NCBI GenBank assembly: GCA_949358305.1
Contig: OX442320.1
Span: 11,424,259-11,488,258, forward strand
Origin: Strigamia acuminata
Lineage: Eukaryota; Arthropoda; Chilopoda; Geophilomorpha; Linotaeniidae
DNA: 64,000 nt
Direction of reading: 5' to 3'
Shown here: positions 12,591-25,167 of the stretch, piece by piece
Layout: each line of letters starts with the position of its first letter
Numbering within the stretch: position 1 is the stretch's first letter
Position numbers and translations under genes: made by a program
Notes under the pieces: generated by a model
What the model saw: only the letters and a program-made list of their open reading frames with translations
What the model was told of the DNA's origin: nothing
Database searches by the model: none

Positions 12591-12836
12591 CCATGCAAGC
12601 CGTGATCTGCGGGACGACTTTCTTAGGAACCAAGCTTGCATTTGCACCGAGAGCTGAGAAAACCACAGAAAACCCAATAGGAGGCGGATGACGGATGTTC
12701 TTGCCAAACAAACAGTATCTTAGTCAGACAAGGATGAGAATCAACTGAGATTCCCGGCCGGTCACCCAAGTATTGACCATCCCCAATACTGCTTAACTTC
12801 TGTGCTCTCGTGGAAACAGGTGACCAACACGATGAA
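12591..12836 (-). mobile_element. 5S rRNA-like SINE, copy 1
   Basis: The minus strand at 12749-12800 reads GAAGTTAAGCAG, then GTCAATACTTGGGTGACC and a CGGGAAT tail. This is the order and spacing of the internal promoter and loop region of 5S rRNA. The 5S-like head is followed (toward lower coordinates) by about 150 bases shared with a second copy at 18251-18498. Sharing of a non-5S body is why I call it a 5S-headed SINE rather than a 5S gene. The upstream half of the 5S head is diverged. No obvious target duplication was found. The assignment rests on recognition by eye. Confidence 0.65.
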
Positions 12837-13002
12837 CCATTCGTTTGTAATGTGACAAACTGGTTTATATCAAATATATATACATTATTTATTTTAAATG
12901 AGTATAAGCAAAACAAGTAAATTAAAATCCCATTAAATTATATGGAAACAAAACTTACATATTCATTCGATACACATTCAGCGACCAACTGACACACTAA
13001 GG

Positions 13003-13101
13003 AACTGACACATGAATGTTCCAAACATGATCAAGTCTCTTTTTTTTGTAAATTAAAACTCTTCGTGATGCGTCAGATCACTCGTCACACGATGTTGCGA
13101 C
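13003..13101. repeat. dispersed repeat block (CTTCGTGATGCGTCAGATCA)
   Basis: The block contains AACTGACACA, an AAACATGATCAA motif and CTTCGTGATGCGTCAGATCA, in the same order as at 52870-52972. A shorter piece recurs at 53858-53890. It abuts the MITE that begins at 13136. It is probably a fragment of an unclassified transposon. Confidence 0.7.
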
Positions 13102-13135
13102 TGCTCGACACCATCACACCTAGCCTTTATTTAAT

Positions 13136-13372
13136 TACCGTATTTTACCGATTAAGAGTCGCCCTCGAATAGTAGCCGCGGCTAAGACACCAAGAATACC
13201 GTATTTTAGCAAAAGGACGGTATTGTTTCCGTATTTAACCTCACGAACGATGAACGTACGCTTATTTCGTGACGTTAAACAAATGTAACAAACGAAAAAC
13301 CGAAATTGTAATTGCTGACAAAAATGGCAGTTTTAAATAAAAGCCGCGGCTCTTAAACGATAAAATACGATA
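13136..13372. mobile_element. MITE with ACCGTATTTTA terminal inverted repeats
   Basis: The 23-bp termini (13136-13158 and 13350-13372) are inverted repeats matching at 20 of 23 positions. Both ends lie on TA dinucleotides, as in Tc1/mariner/pogo-type insertions. Internally it carries CCTCGAATAGTAGCCGCGGCT and a CpG-rich block. A related, opposite-orientation copy lies at 30494-30650. No transposase frame is present, so it is non-autonomous. Confidence 0.75.
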
Positions 13373-14714
13373 TCTTACATTTTTCAATTGAATAAAACAG
13401 TTAAGTTAAATCCTACAACTCAAAAAGACCTAACAAAGTCTACTCTCTTTTTTTTAATACTATTCTTTTTTCCCCGACCACTTTTTTCACCCTCAGCAGC
13501 ACAACACAATTACAATTCCAATTTTTCACTCTTGACCTCGACACATGCTATTTTTTCCCCAACTTCTTCATCAGTTTGCTTCACTGGACATCCGTACAAA
13601 GGAGGACACAATTCGGAGCGCCACTATATTGCATTTGCCCCAGTCATTTATGACCCTGCAATATATACAGCTAAAGAATCCTCCTCCTCTTTTTGCAGCG
13701 CAGCAGTTATAAATTAACATGCAATAAATCACAACACATTGGTTAAGATTCTTTACCAATTTCTCTCCCAAACTGTGGTTAAGAACAATGTTAAATGTGT
13801 ACCATCAACTCTTGTTGCAACCACCTCACAGTGTTCATAAAGTGCTGCCTAACTGCTTTCCACCCTGCTTCACACTCTAACCAACGCAGACACCTAAAAT
13901 TTTATTTCCTCCATTCGCCCTTATTTGCTACAATAACCCACCTTTTATTTCCTTTACAAGCTCGAAAAATTCATTAAATACAATAATATCACCAATTTAC
14001 TGATCTACAAACCTCTCCTGCAGACATGTCAAGCTCCTTATGGCTCCAATTTACTCAACTCCAATCATTTTTAATTCTTAATAATCTTTCCCCCACAGAG
14101 CAAACATGCTCCAACTTGCAACCAACAAATTCAATAAATTTCCACAACCTAGCCAATTACAACCCTTCATTAAATATCCATAACACGTAATAACATTTCA
14201 AATATTAAACACCAAACACTGCATTTCCAATCGAGTGAGTGTTCAGCTGCAGTTCATCACTCTCTTCGCTGCATTATTAAACAACTCAACACCGGGCCTT
14301 TCAGATCTGAGATGGGCCCCTTGTCAGTCACAAATGCACAAAGCTCAGTCTTAACTCACCAGGCCTAAATTCTTAATTACACTAATTAAGCCAGAATCTC
14401 CAAATCCATCGTTCGCAATTCTCTCAACCTTGGTCAGGGTTTCGACATCCCGGTTACCTATTGTGAGTCTATTACGATGCGACTAGGGTTAAAGTTTGCG
14501 TAAGACTGGTTTATTTAACAAAATACAAAATGGCGTACAGTGGGGATTAGCGGGAGCCAATCCGTTAACCCCTTACAAGATGGGATGCCCCCTTACGGTA
14601 GGGAGGCTGACTAGGGACAGGGGACGGAGTCCGGTGTCCGGGAGTCACACCTATCGCAGTGCAAAAACACTGACGCTGTAACGTGACTGAATTGTATTGG
14701 TCTTTACTTTACCG
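13373..14714. other. non-coding stretch
   Basis: C/T-rich DNA on the left with several short plus frames that lack splice context. The segment 14440-14700 is richer in G/C and contains an AAGACTGGTTTATTTAACAA motif weakly resembling one at 56452, so it may be part of the LTR-like family that follows. No gene called. Confidence 0.45.
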
Positions 14715-14828
14715 TGTGACTGGTATGGTCTTCGCCAAGGCAGCCTGGGGACTGGTTACCATGGTGTGGGACGCATACTCACGTAATAATTAGACAGGGA
14801 CTCCAGATTGTTGGTTGTTGGCCTCAAA
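14715..14828 (+). repeat. LTR-like dispersed repeat, diverged copy A
   Basis: Starts GTGACTGGTATGGTCTTCG and continues through GGGACGCATACTCACGTAA to TTGGTTGTTGGCCT. It shares the same order of blocks with copies at 56233 and 57347. It is the most diverged of the three. The TGTGACTG start is LTR-like, but no partner LTR or coding region was found. Confidence 0.6.
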
Positions 14829-17800
14829 CACCGCTCTAAGGTAGGACCCTCCTTTGGTAAAATGCTGAACAGCTGTAAATTAAATCGTCGTTGAGATGCC
14901 GGAACGGACTTAGTCTCTGATGGCGAATTGTTGCCTAGAAGATGGAGTACAACGACAACTTTTTCTCAAAGTTTTTTGCATTGTTTTGTTTCCCATTCAT
15001 CCAAGAGCAAATTAAAGCATTGATGGGTTTGTAGGAGGGTTTTGGGGCTGCCAAAGCAACTTCATTCACATTCTGAATTCTCAGTCGCTGCCCAATCAAT
15101 CATCTCGGCGAGATCATATGAATGGCGCATAAAAAAATTTACATAGGCGCGCACACACAATTTTAAATTGATTTCATTCAAGGCCGACAACAAAATTGGA
15201 AATGCGGATCGAAATTTTAATGGCGGGGAAAAAAGCCTCGACAACGTCCATTATTCACCGGCGCTATCCAAATGAGAATTAAAGCGAAAACACTTTCTCC
15301 AACTTCCTAATCCTCGAAAATGCCAACGAGTCAAAGTTGGCACAGTTCATCTAATAAAACCAAATGACTTACAACTTACTCCGCCAAATGAACATGAGAA
15401 ACATTAATGACCAACAGGTGGCGCACGGAGCAGAGGTGAGAGCGATAAATTGCAATAATCATCAAAACTTATCACAATAACACTATAGCAGTCATCCGGG
15501 ACATTTGACTATAAATTCCCAAACTTTTTTCCTACACCGCACGGAACAATAATCCAATAGTCCTTTTTATTACCAGGCAGTTAACCGGTGCAAGAAACTC
15601 GCTTCACTCGATCCACTTGCACATATTAAGTAAGATTTATGATTTTCCACATTAACGTTGTGTGATACGTTTTCATAGGCCAAAACCGTAACACTTTAAG
15701 ACGTTTGCGGCCATCAAAACACTTCGCGGACACAGCCCTTGTCTGCTATATAAGTATTGTACAACTCAAAGACATGAAATTAGAATACACACCTCTGTCA
15801 AAACAAAAGTTGTGTTTGAAATTACATCACACAAAAAATAATCAACGTATAACCAAATGTTTATTTTTCCCAATACAATAAACAAAAAATGAATTAAATA
15901 AACAAAATTTTATGGAAATTGATCAATTTTTTCCAAAGTTATCACGAAAAATAATTGGACCCTGCAAGACACTAAATTAGAATTCTCCGGCCAATGGTAA
16001 TGCAACCGGCATCTCAAAAACTCACATTGTTCCATTCATTTTCTTAGAATGTCATCTTGAATGGGATAAAAAATGACCCAGGTTGGGGAAAAAGTTAATG
16101 ACTGTATTATTTTAAAGAGAGGTGAATACAGAATAAAGAACTCCCATAATGAGGCAAAAACTGTGTTGTCTTTTATGCATAAAACATTTAACTTTTTTTT
16201 TCTTTCTCTTTGCAAACTTGCACTTGCTTTTCGGGATAAGTAAGTTTTTTGCCTCAACACATTATGAAACTAAAAAATAAGAATATTTATTGGAAATATC
16301 TATTTTATTCTGTTTATTATTTTTTATTTTGTCTAGAAAAGTTGGTTCTCATGAACAATTAGGTCGTTGCCAGGGCAACAGGCCTATAAGCCCCTAGGTC
16401 TCAACAGGATGCATATCCTGCCTGAGATTGAGTAAACAGTCTAAAACCAAATCATTGCCATGAACAGTCACAAAAGTTATCTCCTGATCGATTATAGTCA
16501 CAAAAAGCCACCGCGACACGCGCCGACGTGACAAGCCATCGCCGTCGTCATTTTATATATCATTTTCCATTCATTAACGCAGTTCATTTTATTAATACTA
16601 GTTAATTTAAATAGTCAATGTATAATTTCAGTATCAAAGAATGTATCTAAATATTTCATGTAAAGCGTGTTAAAATTATATAAATAATTTAAGTGTTTGT
16701 TTTGAGAAAAAATTAGTCTCATTTTAATATTTTCTACACATTTTTGATAAGACCCGGTGTGGCAACCGCTTGTAGCTTAGTTTAATTAGTTAGGTATAAT
16801 TAAATTAAAACAGGTTACAACAACACGATATTAAAAGCCTTTGCCTTCAACCCCACAACATCAAGTGTTTTTTACTAAACTTTAACATTTATAAGTGATT
16901 GTATTAGTTGGAGTGAAGCAAAGCAGCAAAAAAATGGCTACCAAAGTCAGTGCACTTGAGTTTGCAATGTCCAAATTAAAATAAAATGTTAATCAAGCAA
17001 TAACAAAGTGCATATTAATAATTAAAAGTGAACACTTGTCCAGCAATGTGTTCAATTCCCTTTATGCTTGTCGAAGCAGTCAAACCCAATCTCCCACATG
17101 GAAGTTGCACTCAAATCAACTACAACTTTTCCATCTCCCACTGCAAACTTGTCTCCATCACCACCAGGCGGCACTTGGTGTTATTCCAGCCCGAGAATAA
17201 ATTAGACTGTCACCAAACTGCAGTAAACCACTTTACTCACAAGATGGATGAAGTCACAATATGTCACAAATTTCCTCTTTTCCCCCCTAAATCTCTTCAA
17301 AAACCATTTTTTCCTTCCCCAGAGTCACGATCCCGAAGCGTTTGATCACCTATGCACCTCCATTGAGCAAACCGGTTTCCAGCATCGAACACATGAGGGC
17401 GCCAGCCAGCCAGCACTCATCCAACTGATAAGATACTCGAGTTCATTCATCATTTATGCTAAGTGGGCTGCACTGTGCAACACACTTTTCAACAAACTCC
17501 CGAAAAGAAATTGTTCTTCCTTCCCCCCTTCTTTTACACCTTCTTTTGACAGCTGGTTGGTAAACGCAGCCATCACGAATGGCATTGAGAAATGGATTCC
17601 CCGTAACCCCAAATGTTTTTTCCCTTTCTTTACTGTTTGTTTCTCCTGACACGTGCAGTTTGCACCGATGCTTGTGAGGGGAATCTCTTGCACCAATTCT
17701 TTGCTTACTGATTACATTTGTCATTTTTCTCTGTCACTATGTGCGGCCGAACAATATGCTTACAACAAAAACTTTCCCCCTTGTAAGTTTCTTACAACCG

Positions 17801-17883
17801 CTCGCTTCTTTGAGGGTAACGCTTGAAGCCGACAGCGGATTATCGATAATTACCACAAAGATAATATCACTCGTTCATTGTCG

Positions 17884-17971
17884 ACCAATGGGAAGCGCCA
17901 AATGAAAAATTATCCTGATAATATCACTTTAAATTATCAGGATAATTTGTCCTTCAGCGCTTCCCACTGGT
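17884..17971. repeat. 88-bp foldback
   Basis: ACCAATGGGAAGCGC at the left pairs with GCGCTTCCCACTGGT at the right (14 of 15). A second, internal pair (about 16 bp) lies closer to the centre. This fits a tiny MITE or a structured regulatory hairpin. No second copy was noticed in the window. Confidence 0.6.
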
Positions 17972-18127
17972 TAAGAACCGGCCAACTGTCACTAGGGGAA
18001 AAAGATGGAAGCTGCATGATGTTTTGTACATTGTATTGTTGCCCATACAATGTACTTTTTAAATGCATTTAAACCTGCATGATTCCTTGTGGTGTCAATA
18101 GACCACACAAGGATAACTTGGACACGC

Positions 18128-18154
18128 ATCCGTGTGTTATTTCCTATTGATTCA
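18128..18154. repeat. 27-bp repeat shared with 25168-25194
   Basis: ATCCGTGTGTTATTTCCTAT followed by TGATTCA is identical at the two places, 7 kb apart in the same orientation. The flanks differ. It is probably the conserved end of a dispersed element. Confidence 0.7.
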
Positions 18155-18250
18155 TTGTTCTGTGCGCTGATTGGATGACGGCTATCACATGTCACCACAC
18201 TACAAGAATAATTAAACATTAACCCAACATCTCCGACAAAGGCCAAACTG

Positions 18251-18498
18251 GGGTGCAAGCTGCAATCTGCCAGACGACTTTCTCAAAGACCCGACCTTGC
18301 ATTCAGACCGAGAACTGGCAAAGCCGCAGAAAATCTCTTCGGAGACGACCGAAGATGTTCTTGCCATAGAAACAGTATCTCAATCAGACAAGCGAGATTC
18401 ACAGTAGGTCATTCACCCATGTAGTGCCCAAGACCCAACCAAGAGGTCGCACATTGCGTCTGCTTCCCATCCTCTGCTCAGACTGTTAATCCCAGCTT
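18251..18498 (-). mobile_element. 5S rRNA-like SINE, copy 2
   Basis: Shares with the copy at 12591-12836 the blocks ACGACTTTCT, TTGCATT-GACCGAGA-CTG, GATGTTCTTGCCA-A-AAACAG and AGTATCTxAxTCAGACAAG, in order and on the same strand. The 5S-like head is more decayed than in copy 1, with only ATTCACCCATGTAGT recognisable. It is an older copy. Confidence 0.6.
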
Positions 18499-19182
18499 AG
18501 GTGAAACTTTTTGCTGCATAATAGAAATATAGAAAAGTTTGTATATTCTCTCGCATGTAGCAGGAGGAGCCGAGCTGAACTTTCTTTGTCTGATTTATCA
18601 ATTCACGGAGTTCTTCTCACGAGTTATGATCAGTGCTCAGTTGCGCGCACTAGACAGATGAATAAGTGTGCGGATTCTTCGGCATCTGTTGCCATAACGA
18701 CGTCTCTTCATCTTTGCCGTGCAGCTCGAGCACGCGAGAGCGGTTCGGGGATCTCGAGATGTTCATTTATTACCTTCACTTGCAAACAGACGCATTTTCC
18801 CAGTACTACAATAAAATTCGACTTGTCTGGATATAAATGCTTCACCAAAACAAAAAAGGGCAATAAAACAGAAAGAAAAGAAACTGAGCTCTGTTTTACA
18901 CCACGCCGAATAAATCCTTAATTGCCCCTCCCAATCTCAGCAGTGTAATTTTCTTAAACAATCACCAGTTCAACGACCCCGGTGCGCTTGCCGGTGATTC
19001 ACAAATGGAAAAATAATCAAACAAGAGTAGCCGAAATCCACACATTTTATTCATCCACATTCTTGTCATTTTCCATCGGACTTCGTGGATTTTATTTTGC
19101 CCCGAGTAACCAAAACTAATAATAACTTCGTGAGAATGATTATACATGGGAATGACGTCACATGTACAGACACGAAACGAGT
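18499..19182. other. non-coding spacer
   Basis: Mixed-composition DNA. A 136-codon plus frame at 18511-18921 is Ser/Cys/Arg-rich, has no recognisable domain and no splice support, and is not called as a gene. Confidence 0.45.
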
Positions 19183-19546
19183 TTTATGCTGGGCGCACAC
19201 ATACCGCGATTTCGCGTCGCGTCGCGATTTCGCAAGCAAAATCGCCCTGTGAATCGCGCGCAATGCTACACACATGTTGCTATTTCAGCTTTGCAAATTC
19301 AAACTTATGACGTCATTCCACAGCATTCACACAGCAACCAAAAATGTTGATGAAATGACGTCATTTTACACAGCTCACAAGATTGGCTGCGACACGAATC
19401 GCGGACGAAATAGTACTTGGGACAAGTACTATTTCGCAAAGTAGATTTTGAACCGGCGCGAAGGAAATGACGTCACCTGCGCATGCGCAATGGTAACGCG
19501 ATCGCGACGCGACGCGAAATCGCGGTATGTGTGCGCCCAGCATAAA
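19183..19546. mobile_element. foldback MITE 1, 46-bp perfect inverted repeats
   Basis: Arms 19183-19228 and 19501-19546 are exact reverse complements over 46 bases, beginning TTTATGCTGGGCGCACACAT and rich in CGCG. The element core can be bounded by TA on each side (TTTA|TGCTGGG ... CCCAGCA|TAAA), which would be a TA target duplication. Perfect arms imply recent insertion or gene conversion. It is non-coding. It directly abuts a second foldback. Confidence 0.85.
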
Positions 19547-20223
19547 GCTAAGTTCACATGTGCGCGTCTAGACGCGCGCGTCAAGGCCGACGCGTATAGC
19601 TGTAGACGCGCCTAGGAATCGCGAAGCTTTGCAGCGCGTGTCAACCACGCGCGTCAACCAATTTTTTGATTCCCATGCAGCACAAAAACGAAAATTGTTA
19701 AGTTGCTTAAAAAGTGATTTTTTTTTGGATTTTTTTGTTGATTATTAATTTTAAGAATATTTAATTGTTTTTTAAAGTGGGAAAAGTTAAAAATTTGGTG
19801 GGTTTTTGTGTTTTGCTTGCTCGACGGGAAATTGCAATCTCCCGGGCCGCAGCAGGCGAGCATTGAGCGGCATGTAATTTCCGCGCGCACCGTCGAAACG
19901 ATTGTATTTGTTTATGAACTCTTTTTTTCTTGTATTGTTTTTCGTGTATTGTTTTGTATTGTTTTGTATTGTTTTGTATTGTTTTGTATTGTTTTCAATG
20001 TAAAAATCAGTGATTTCACTGGAAAACGAAGGTGGCAACGCGTGGTCGCGCGCGTCAAAGTTGAATATTTTCAACTTTTGGCGTTCGCGCGATTTCGGGG
20101 AATTTGTCCACTTGCGGCGCGGCGACGTATGGTCAACGTTTTGCATTCACATGTGACGCGCGCGCCACTCGCGTCGAACGCGCGAAACGCGCGCGTCAAC
20201 GCGCACATGTGAACTTAGCTTTA
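19543..20223. mobile_element. foldback MITE 2, 25-bp perfect inverted repeats
   Basis: Arms 19543-19567 and 20199-20223 are exact reverse complements starting TAAAGCTAAGTTCACATG. The subterminal DNA is extremely CpG-rich (GCGCGCGTC motifs). The AT-rich interior holds a 10-bp TATTGTTTTG array at about 19930-19995. Ends can be read as TA|AAGCTAAG ... CTTAGCTT|TA. Its left TA is the right TA of foldback 1. Short frames inside (19654-20212) are not considered genes. Confidence 0.85.
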
Positions 20224-21429
20224 GAGGCGTTTTAGAGTTTTTGAATGCAGCTATTGAAATTCATTGAAAATAAACAGAACTACTTTTCCTCGTAGTAGAG
20301 CACAGTCTACAGTTAGGCGTAATCCGGCTTAATCAATTGGGAAATAGGACAACGTTGTATCGGGACAGAGTGTAGACTTCTTTATTCATCAAAAGGAACA
20401 TTTATATACAGAACAGATCCCTGAATGCTAAGACTGACCCCCAAAGGGAGCTATCGCTCGCAAACTCTTCAAAATCCTGACGTGTATTTTATTTTCTATT
20501 TTTCATCCTTTAGTTAATAAAATGATTTTTTCCCCCCTCAACTTTATTTTTATTTTTTAAATTAAATCCCTCCCCAACATTTCCTTGAGCATCAATCATT
20601 TTCCCATCATTTCTTGCTGACAATTCTGAATAAAATGTAGCAGCTTCAGTAATCCTTTCCCCTCGCATTTTTTCCCATACATTTGCACCATTAGAGTCGG
20701 TGGCGGCGCAGAATCTGCTGCTCATCTGGTTAGAAAGTTTGACAGATTTCAATTAGGCGAGTAGAAAAAGGAAGAACAAGGCTGAAGCTGAGCCCTTCTT
20801 CTTAAGCTGTCGAAGGGTGATTGATTTCATTTCCTTCACAAACAAGACCCGTGGGAATTGTAGCGAATAAATCATCCCCTTTTTTCCAAACATGTTTCAC
20901 CATTTTTTTCTTCGGTTAACGTTCACGTTTACGCAATGGATGAGCTTAGACACCTCTGTCTGTCTGTCTGGAGACTTAAAAAATGTTTATTGGCTTTTAA
21001 ACCGGCGAATTTCTATTTATTAGGGGACTAAGCTTTTCGCGGAGGGACATTAGGCTGCTAGCAGTGGCAATTATCAGTTGGTTATGGGCTAAAAATGGGT
21101 GTTTGGTCGTTAGGTAGTCGTTTTCCTCTTGTTATGCGCGTGTTGCGTGCGATGTGGCGTCTCTGCTTGTCGTTTACTTTCCATTTTCCTAATGTACTTG
21201 CGTCGGCTCAACCGATTCTGTCTGCAGCCGTGCTGCGTTGAGCGCGGAATTGAGTCGGGTTTGGTTTGGGATGTGAACAACTGAATCGGATTGATTTAAA
21301 GTTTGATTTTTGTCGGAAATTGGAGGTTTTACTCGACTGATCTGAACGCACACAGACTGATTAGAAATTGATTAGCTTTCAGATTGGAGTTGTTTGAACT
21401 GATTCAAACGAGGATTTAAAACTAATTAC
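20224..21429. other. non-coding stretch
   Basis: Contains GAACTACTTTTCCTCGTAG at 20278-20296, also present at 41871-41889. At about 20335-20370 lies a diverged, reverse-oriented relative of the TGTCCTAACTCC family (see 38145). The last 350 bases are G-rich (21061-21120: 21 G, 6 C). A short minus frame at 20510-20752 is unsupported. Confidence 0.5.
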
Positions 21430-21745
21430 AGCTGATTCGTAGCAAATTCAAAACTGATTTAAACTTGATTCAGCTGATTAAAAACTGATTTAAACTTGAT
21501 TCAGCTGATTTAAACTTGATTCAGCTGATTTAAACTTGATTCAGCTGATTTAAACTTGATTCAGCTGATTAAAACTTGATTCAACTGATTAAAAACTGAT
21601 TTAAACTTGATTCAGCTGATTAAAAACTGATTTAAACTTGATTCAGCTGATTAAAAACTGATTTAAACTTGATTCAGCTGATTAAAAACTGATTTAAACT
21701 TGATTCAGCTGATTAAAAACTGATTTAAACTGCCGAATCATTTAA
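21430..21745. repeat. compound 31/20-bp tandem repeat
   Basis: Repeats of TTGATTCAGCTGATT followed by AAAAACTGATTTAAAC (31 bp), mixed with a shorter 20-bp form lacking the AAAAACTG part. Degenerate copies extend to about 21980. The left flank is G-rich and the right flank (22021-22080: 25 C, 3 G) is C-rich. Confidence 0.9.
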
Positions 21746-24700
21746 GACTGATTAAACCTTGACTAAATCCTGATTAAAACTGACTAAATTCTGATTGAAA
21801 ACTAATAAAATGAAATAAATTAAAAACAGACTTAAAAACAGATTAAAATCAAACTAAAACAAACTAAAAACGGACTAAAAACTAATTGAAAAACGATTAA
21901 AAACTCACTTAAAAAAACTGATCAAAAACGCTCTTAAAAAACTTCAAAAAAACGAATTTTTAAATGATTAAAAAGCGATTAAAAATTGCCATGCCCAACG
22001 ACATCCTCAATCGTCAACAAACCATCCCAAACTCGCACATCCACGACTAAACTTTAAACAACTTAATTCCCCTCCCAGCCAAACATCTTCACCGCAAACT
22101 CGCTATTTAATTAAACCCGTCAAAAAATCTCTTCCCCTCAAAATTAAAACATTCTTCATTCAATTCATTCATTCATTCACTCAAAAAAAAAAGAACAAAA
22201 AAATAAAAAAGAAAAAATTTATTTCCACCACAATTTGACCGGATTTCATCACGAGAATCAAATTTCATCTCAAATTCGCGACAGATAAACTCGCCCTGTC
22301 GTCTCATTCATCCAAATTCGCCAACAAACTTCAAACTTCTCCAACATCACATGTTTTTTTCCTTCTCCCCTAAGCTCAACCTCCATCTCCATCCTTGGGG
22401 ATTTGAACATCATGAGCCTTTGCAGTGAAGCCGTTGGCAAAGAAAGAGATGGGGAGGAATCCTATTTCTCGGATGAAAGATGGAGACGAGGCCAACATGA
22501 CAGATATCCAGCCACTCGCATTGTTCCTACACTGTCAGGTGATAAATGACATCCACCGCCAAACCGCTGATGAGAAATGATTGGGACATTTTCCATCAAA
22601 ATATACACGTGCCACTGCCCTGCCCCCCCCCATCGCCCCCCCTACTCATCAGCACCCCACAAATGCACAAATTCCATCATCCACTTTCTTTAATGGCATC
22701 AGACCGGTGGAATTAGCATTTTTCATCCGATGGCTTTTTTCGGGTTCTGGTCGAGTTAAGCTGCACTGCATGTCAGCTAAAGCGCTTGGGCTTTGAGCCT
22801 TTGACTGTGTATTGACTGGGCATGCTCCTGCGTAGTTGTGTTATCGTCAGCGGCATCTGGCGAGGATTACAGGAAAAATTGTAACGGCGCTTTTGCTAAT
22901 AGATTTAGGTGGGGGATGAAATTGCATTGATTTTAGGGTCAGAGACAGCGCTTCAACAAGCTACTTGGAGACTGCGCAATTTGCCCGAGCAGAACCGGAG
23001 TTATGGTTTGCTTTTTTTCATGCGTTCTCGATCGGACGGAGGCTCGGGAAGAAAGAAGAGACGGAGCACCAAGTGGTCTCGAGTTGACAACTGACTTTAT
23101 TATATGTCAGATTGTTACAAAACCTAGCGTCTGCCTTCCTCTAACGCCGTGTTCACGCAGCGGCGTAGCCAGGTTCTAAAGTTAGGGAGAGCAAGCACAT
23201 AAAAAGGTGCCATAAGCACACACTTAAATACTACTGGGCTGCTGTTAAGCTTCGCCCCACCAGGTGCCGCACCCATGCGTTTTCTTACATTTGGATTGCC
23301 CAAGTCTCATGTTTTACTCTTGCGTCAACGCATAGATCTTGCTTTCATCAAATAACTATTGTTTATTGTGTTATCCAATTTTGAAATCTATATTTATACT
23401 TTTAACCCAATTCTGTTTTAAATCTTATTTTCTTTGTCAAACCTCACAGCGTCTTGCTCCACCAATTTCAATCCTATTTTACATTTTTCTCTCGTTTATT
23501 GCATTTTTTTTCGTAGTTATATTAAATACATCCGGATTGTGACGTCTCACAATTCAAAACCACGCAGTATTTGCAAACCATCGTTCGGAAATTTTGTGGG
23601 TATGCGGATTTCATGCAACCATAACATTGACAAGAAGTGAAAAAGAATTTAGTGTTACCACTACCTGTAATCATACGCTTCTTACCCACAATCCCTCAGT
23701 TCGCAGTTAGCGTATGGAGTGTTCCGACTCCATCTTTTGTTATCAAAAGTAATCAACTAATCGCTCATTTAATGAAACCCCTTACTGTATTAATAGTTTT
23801 AATAACATTTACAATATGCGATGTTAGTATGATTGTCTGAGGGCACCATCGTCAACAATTTCACAAAACTGCCACAAGAGCCCACCTCAAGTGCTAAAAC
23901 TTTGTACAACGGCACGGCTAGTCCTAAGACTTCACTCTATGTTGTTAACGTTCAAACAAGAATGTTCTTTATTCATTTCAATCCATTACATTCTTTGCCC
24001 TCTAGTGGGCAATATCCAAAAACCCTCCGACCGGTCCAGACCTTGCTGGTTTTCTTGGACTTCCCCTAGAGGCTCGCTGCATTTCGGCTGCCAATCAAAT
24101 GAGAAACCTTTATCCCAAGAGACAGCACCTGGTAAAACTAATCTGCAACAAATTTGCATCTATCAATGCCAATTGTGGGAGCCTTCAAGGTTTCCAATCA
24201 ATACAATTCTCATTTTTGAATGAATCAAATTTTAATTGCAAACTCTACCTTAGTGGAATCATCTTCAATCATTTATTAATGAAGCTTTAAAAAAAGGTCA
24301 GCAGATATAAATCATAATCTTTTGTTCATTAATAGATGCAAAATAATTCCCACCTCGTCCAGATCAAGGCATGAATGTAACAGCATATCCAATGATTTAT
24401 ACTAATGCTTAACAGAGCCATAAATAAATCAATAGCAACATATATCACTTGTCAAAAGTTTCCAAAGTCTAATTTGATAAGGTCAGTTACACTCCATAAA
24501 ATTTGGTGCCAAATTAACACACTGCAGCACAATGGGTGCAAGTATGCATTACAATGATAACTAAAAAAATAATATTCAAACTTTGGCTTGAAATTTTTAA
24601 ATTTTTAGAAAAATAAAAAATTCTAAATTTTATTTTTTAATTTGAATATTTATTAAATTCAAATCATTTTATCATTTTGCCAATATGTTTCACATATAGC

Positions 24701-25167
24701 CTGCAATCTTCATGCATTTTTCAAATTTTATTCAAATAAAACTAATCAATATCTGTGCAATAAAATACCAAACTAGCCATTATTGCATTTTTCACCCCTC
24801 AGTTATTTTTTTTTTAAATGAACCAACAATGTATAATAGAAAAGAAAAAGTTTCTTGAATGTTTTGATAAAAATAAGACCCAACTACAAACTTAATGGTC
24901 ACTTAAATTAATGACATTTTATGTCCAAAAGACACCACATCCCCCCTAGGACATATATTATGCATTCTCAACATGCTGTGTAGTTTCAAGTGGCTTTTAT
25001 AAAAGACCAATAAACCACAAATCATGGGCACAGGTCTTCCCACACTTTAAAATCTCCAAATGTTTAACACAAAACTGAGCATTCTTATAAGAACCGATAA
25101 ACCAAACGACTTAATAACGAAATAAGAAAACCATTTTATTATTCGCTATTCCATCGTTTCCAATATT

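Larger units (their letters stand above)
14829..18250. other. non-coding stretch with hairpins
   Basis: No gene is recognised. An imperfect nested inverted repeat lies at 17884-17971 (outer arms of 15 bp with one mismatch, inner arms AAATTATCCTGATA / TATCAGGATAATTT). A short GTACATTGTAT / ATACAATGTAC hairpin lies near 18027-18053. Short open frames at 17028-17724 overlap on both strands and have no recognisable domain. Confidence 0.5.

Noticed and set aside
12936-12980. Possible 30-nt minus-strand exon before GTAAGTTTTG
   Set aside because: Acceptor is poor and the segment runs into a dispersed repeat block.
17028-17724. Several overlapping 90-130-codon frames on both strands
   Set aside because: Mutually overlapping, low-complexity stretches, no family resemblance.
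18511-18921. 136-codon plus-strand frame
   Set aside because: No recognisable domain, no splice or promoter support, composition like surrounding DNA.
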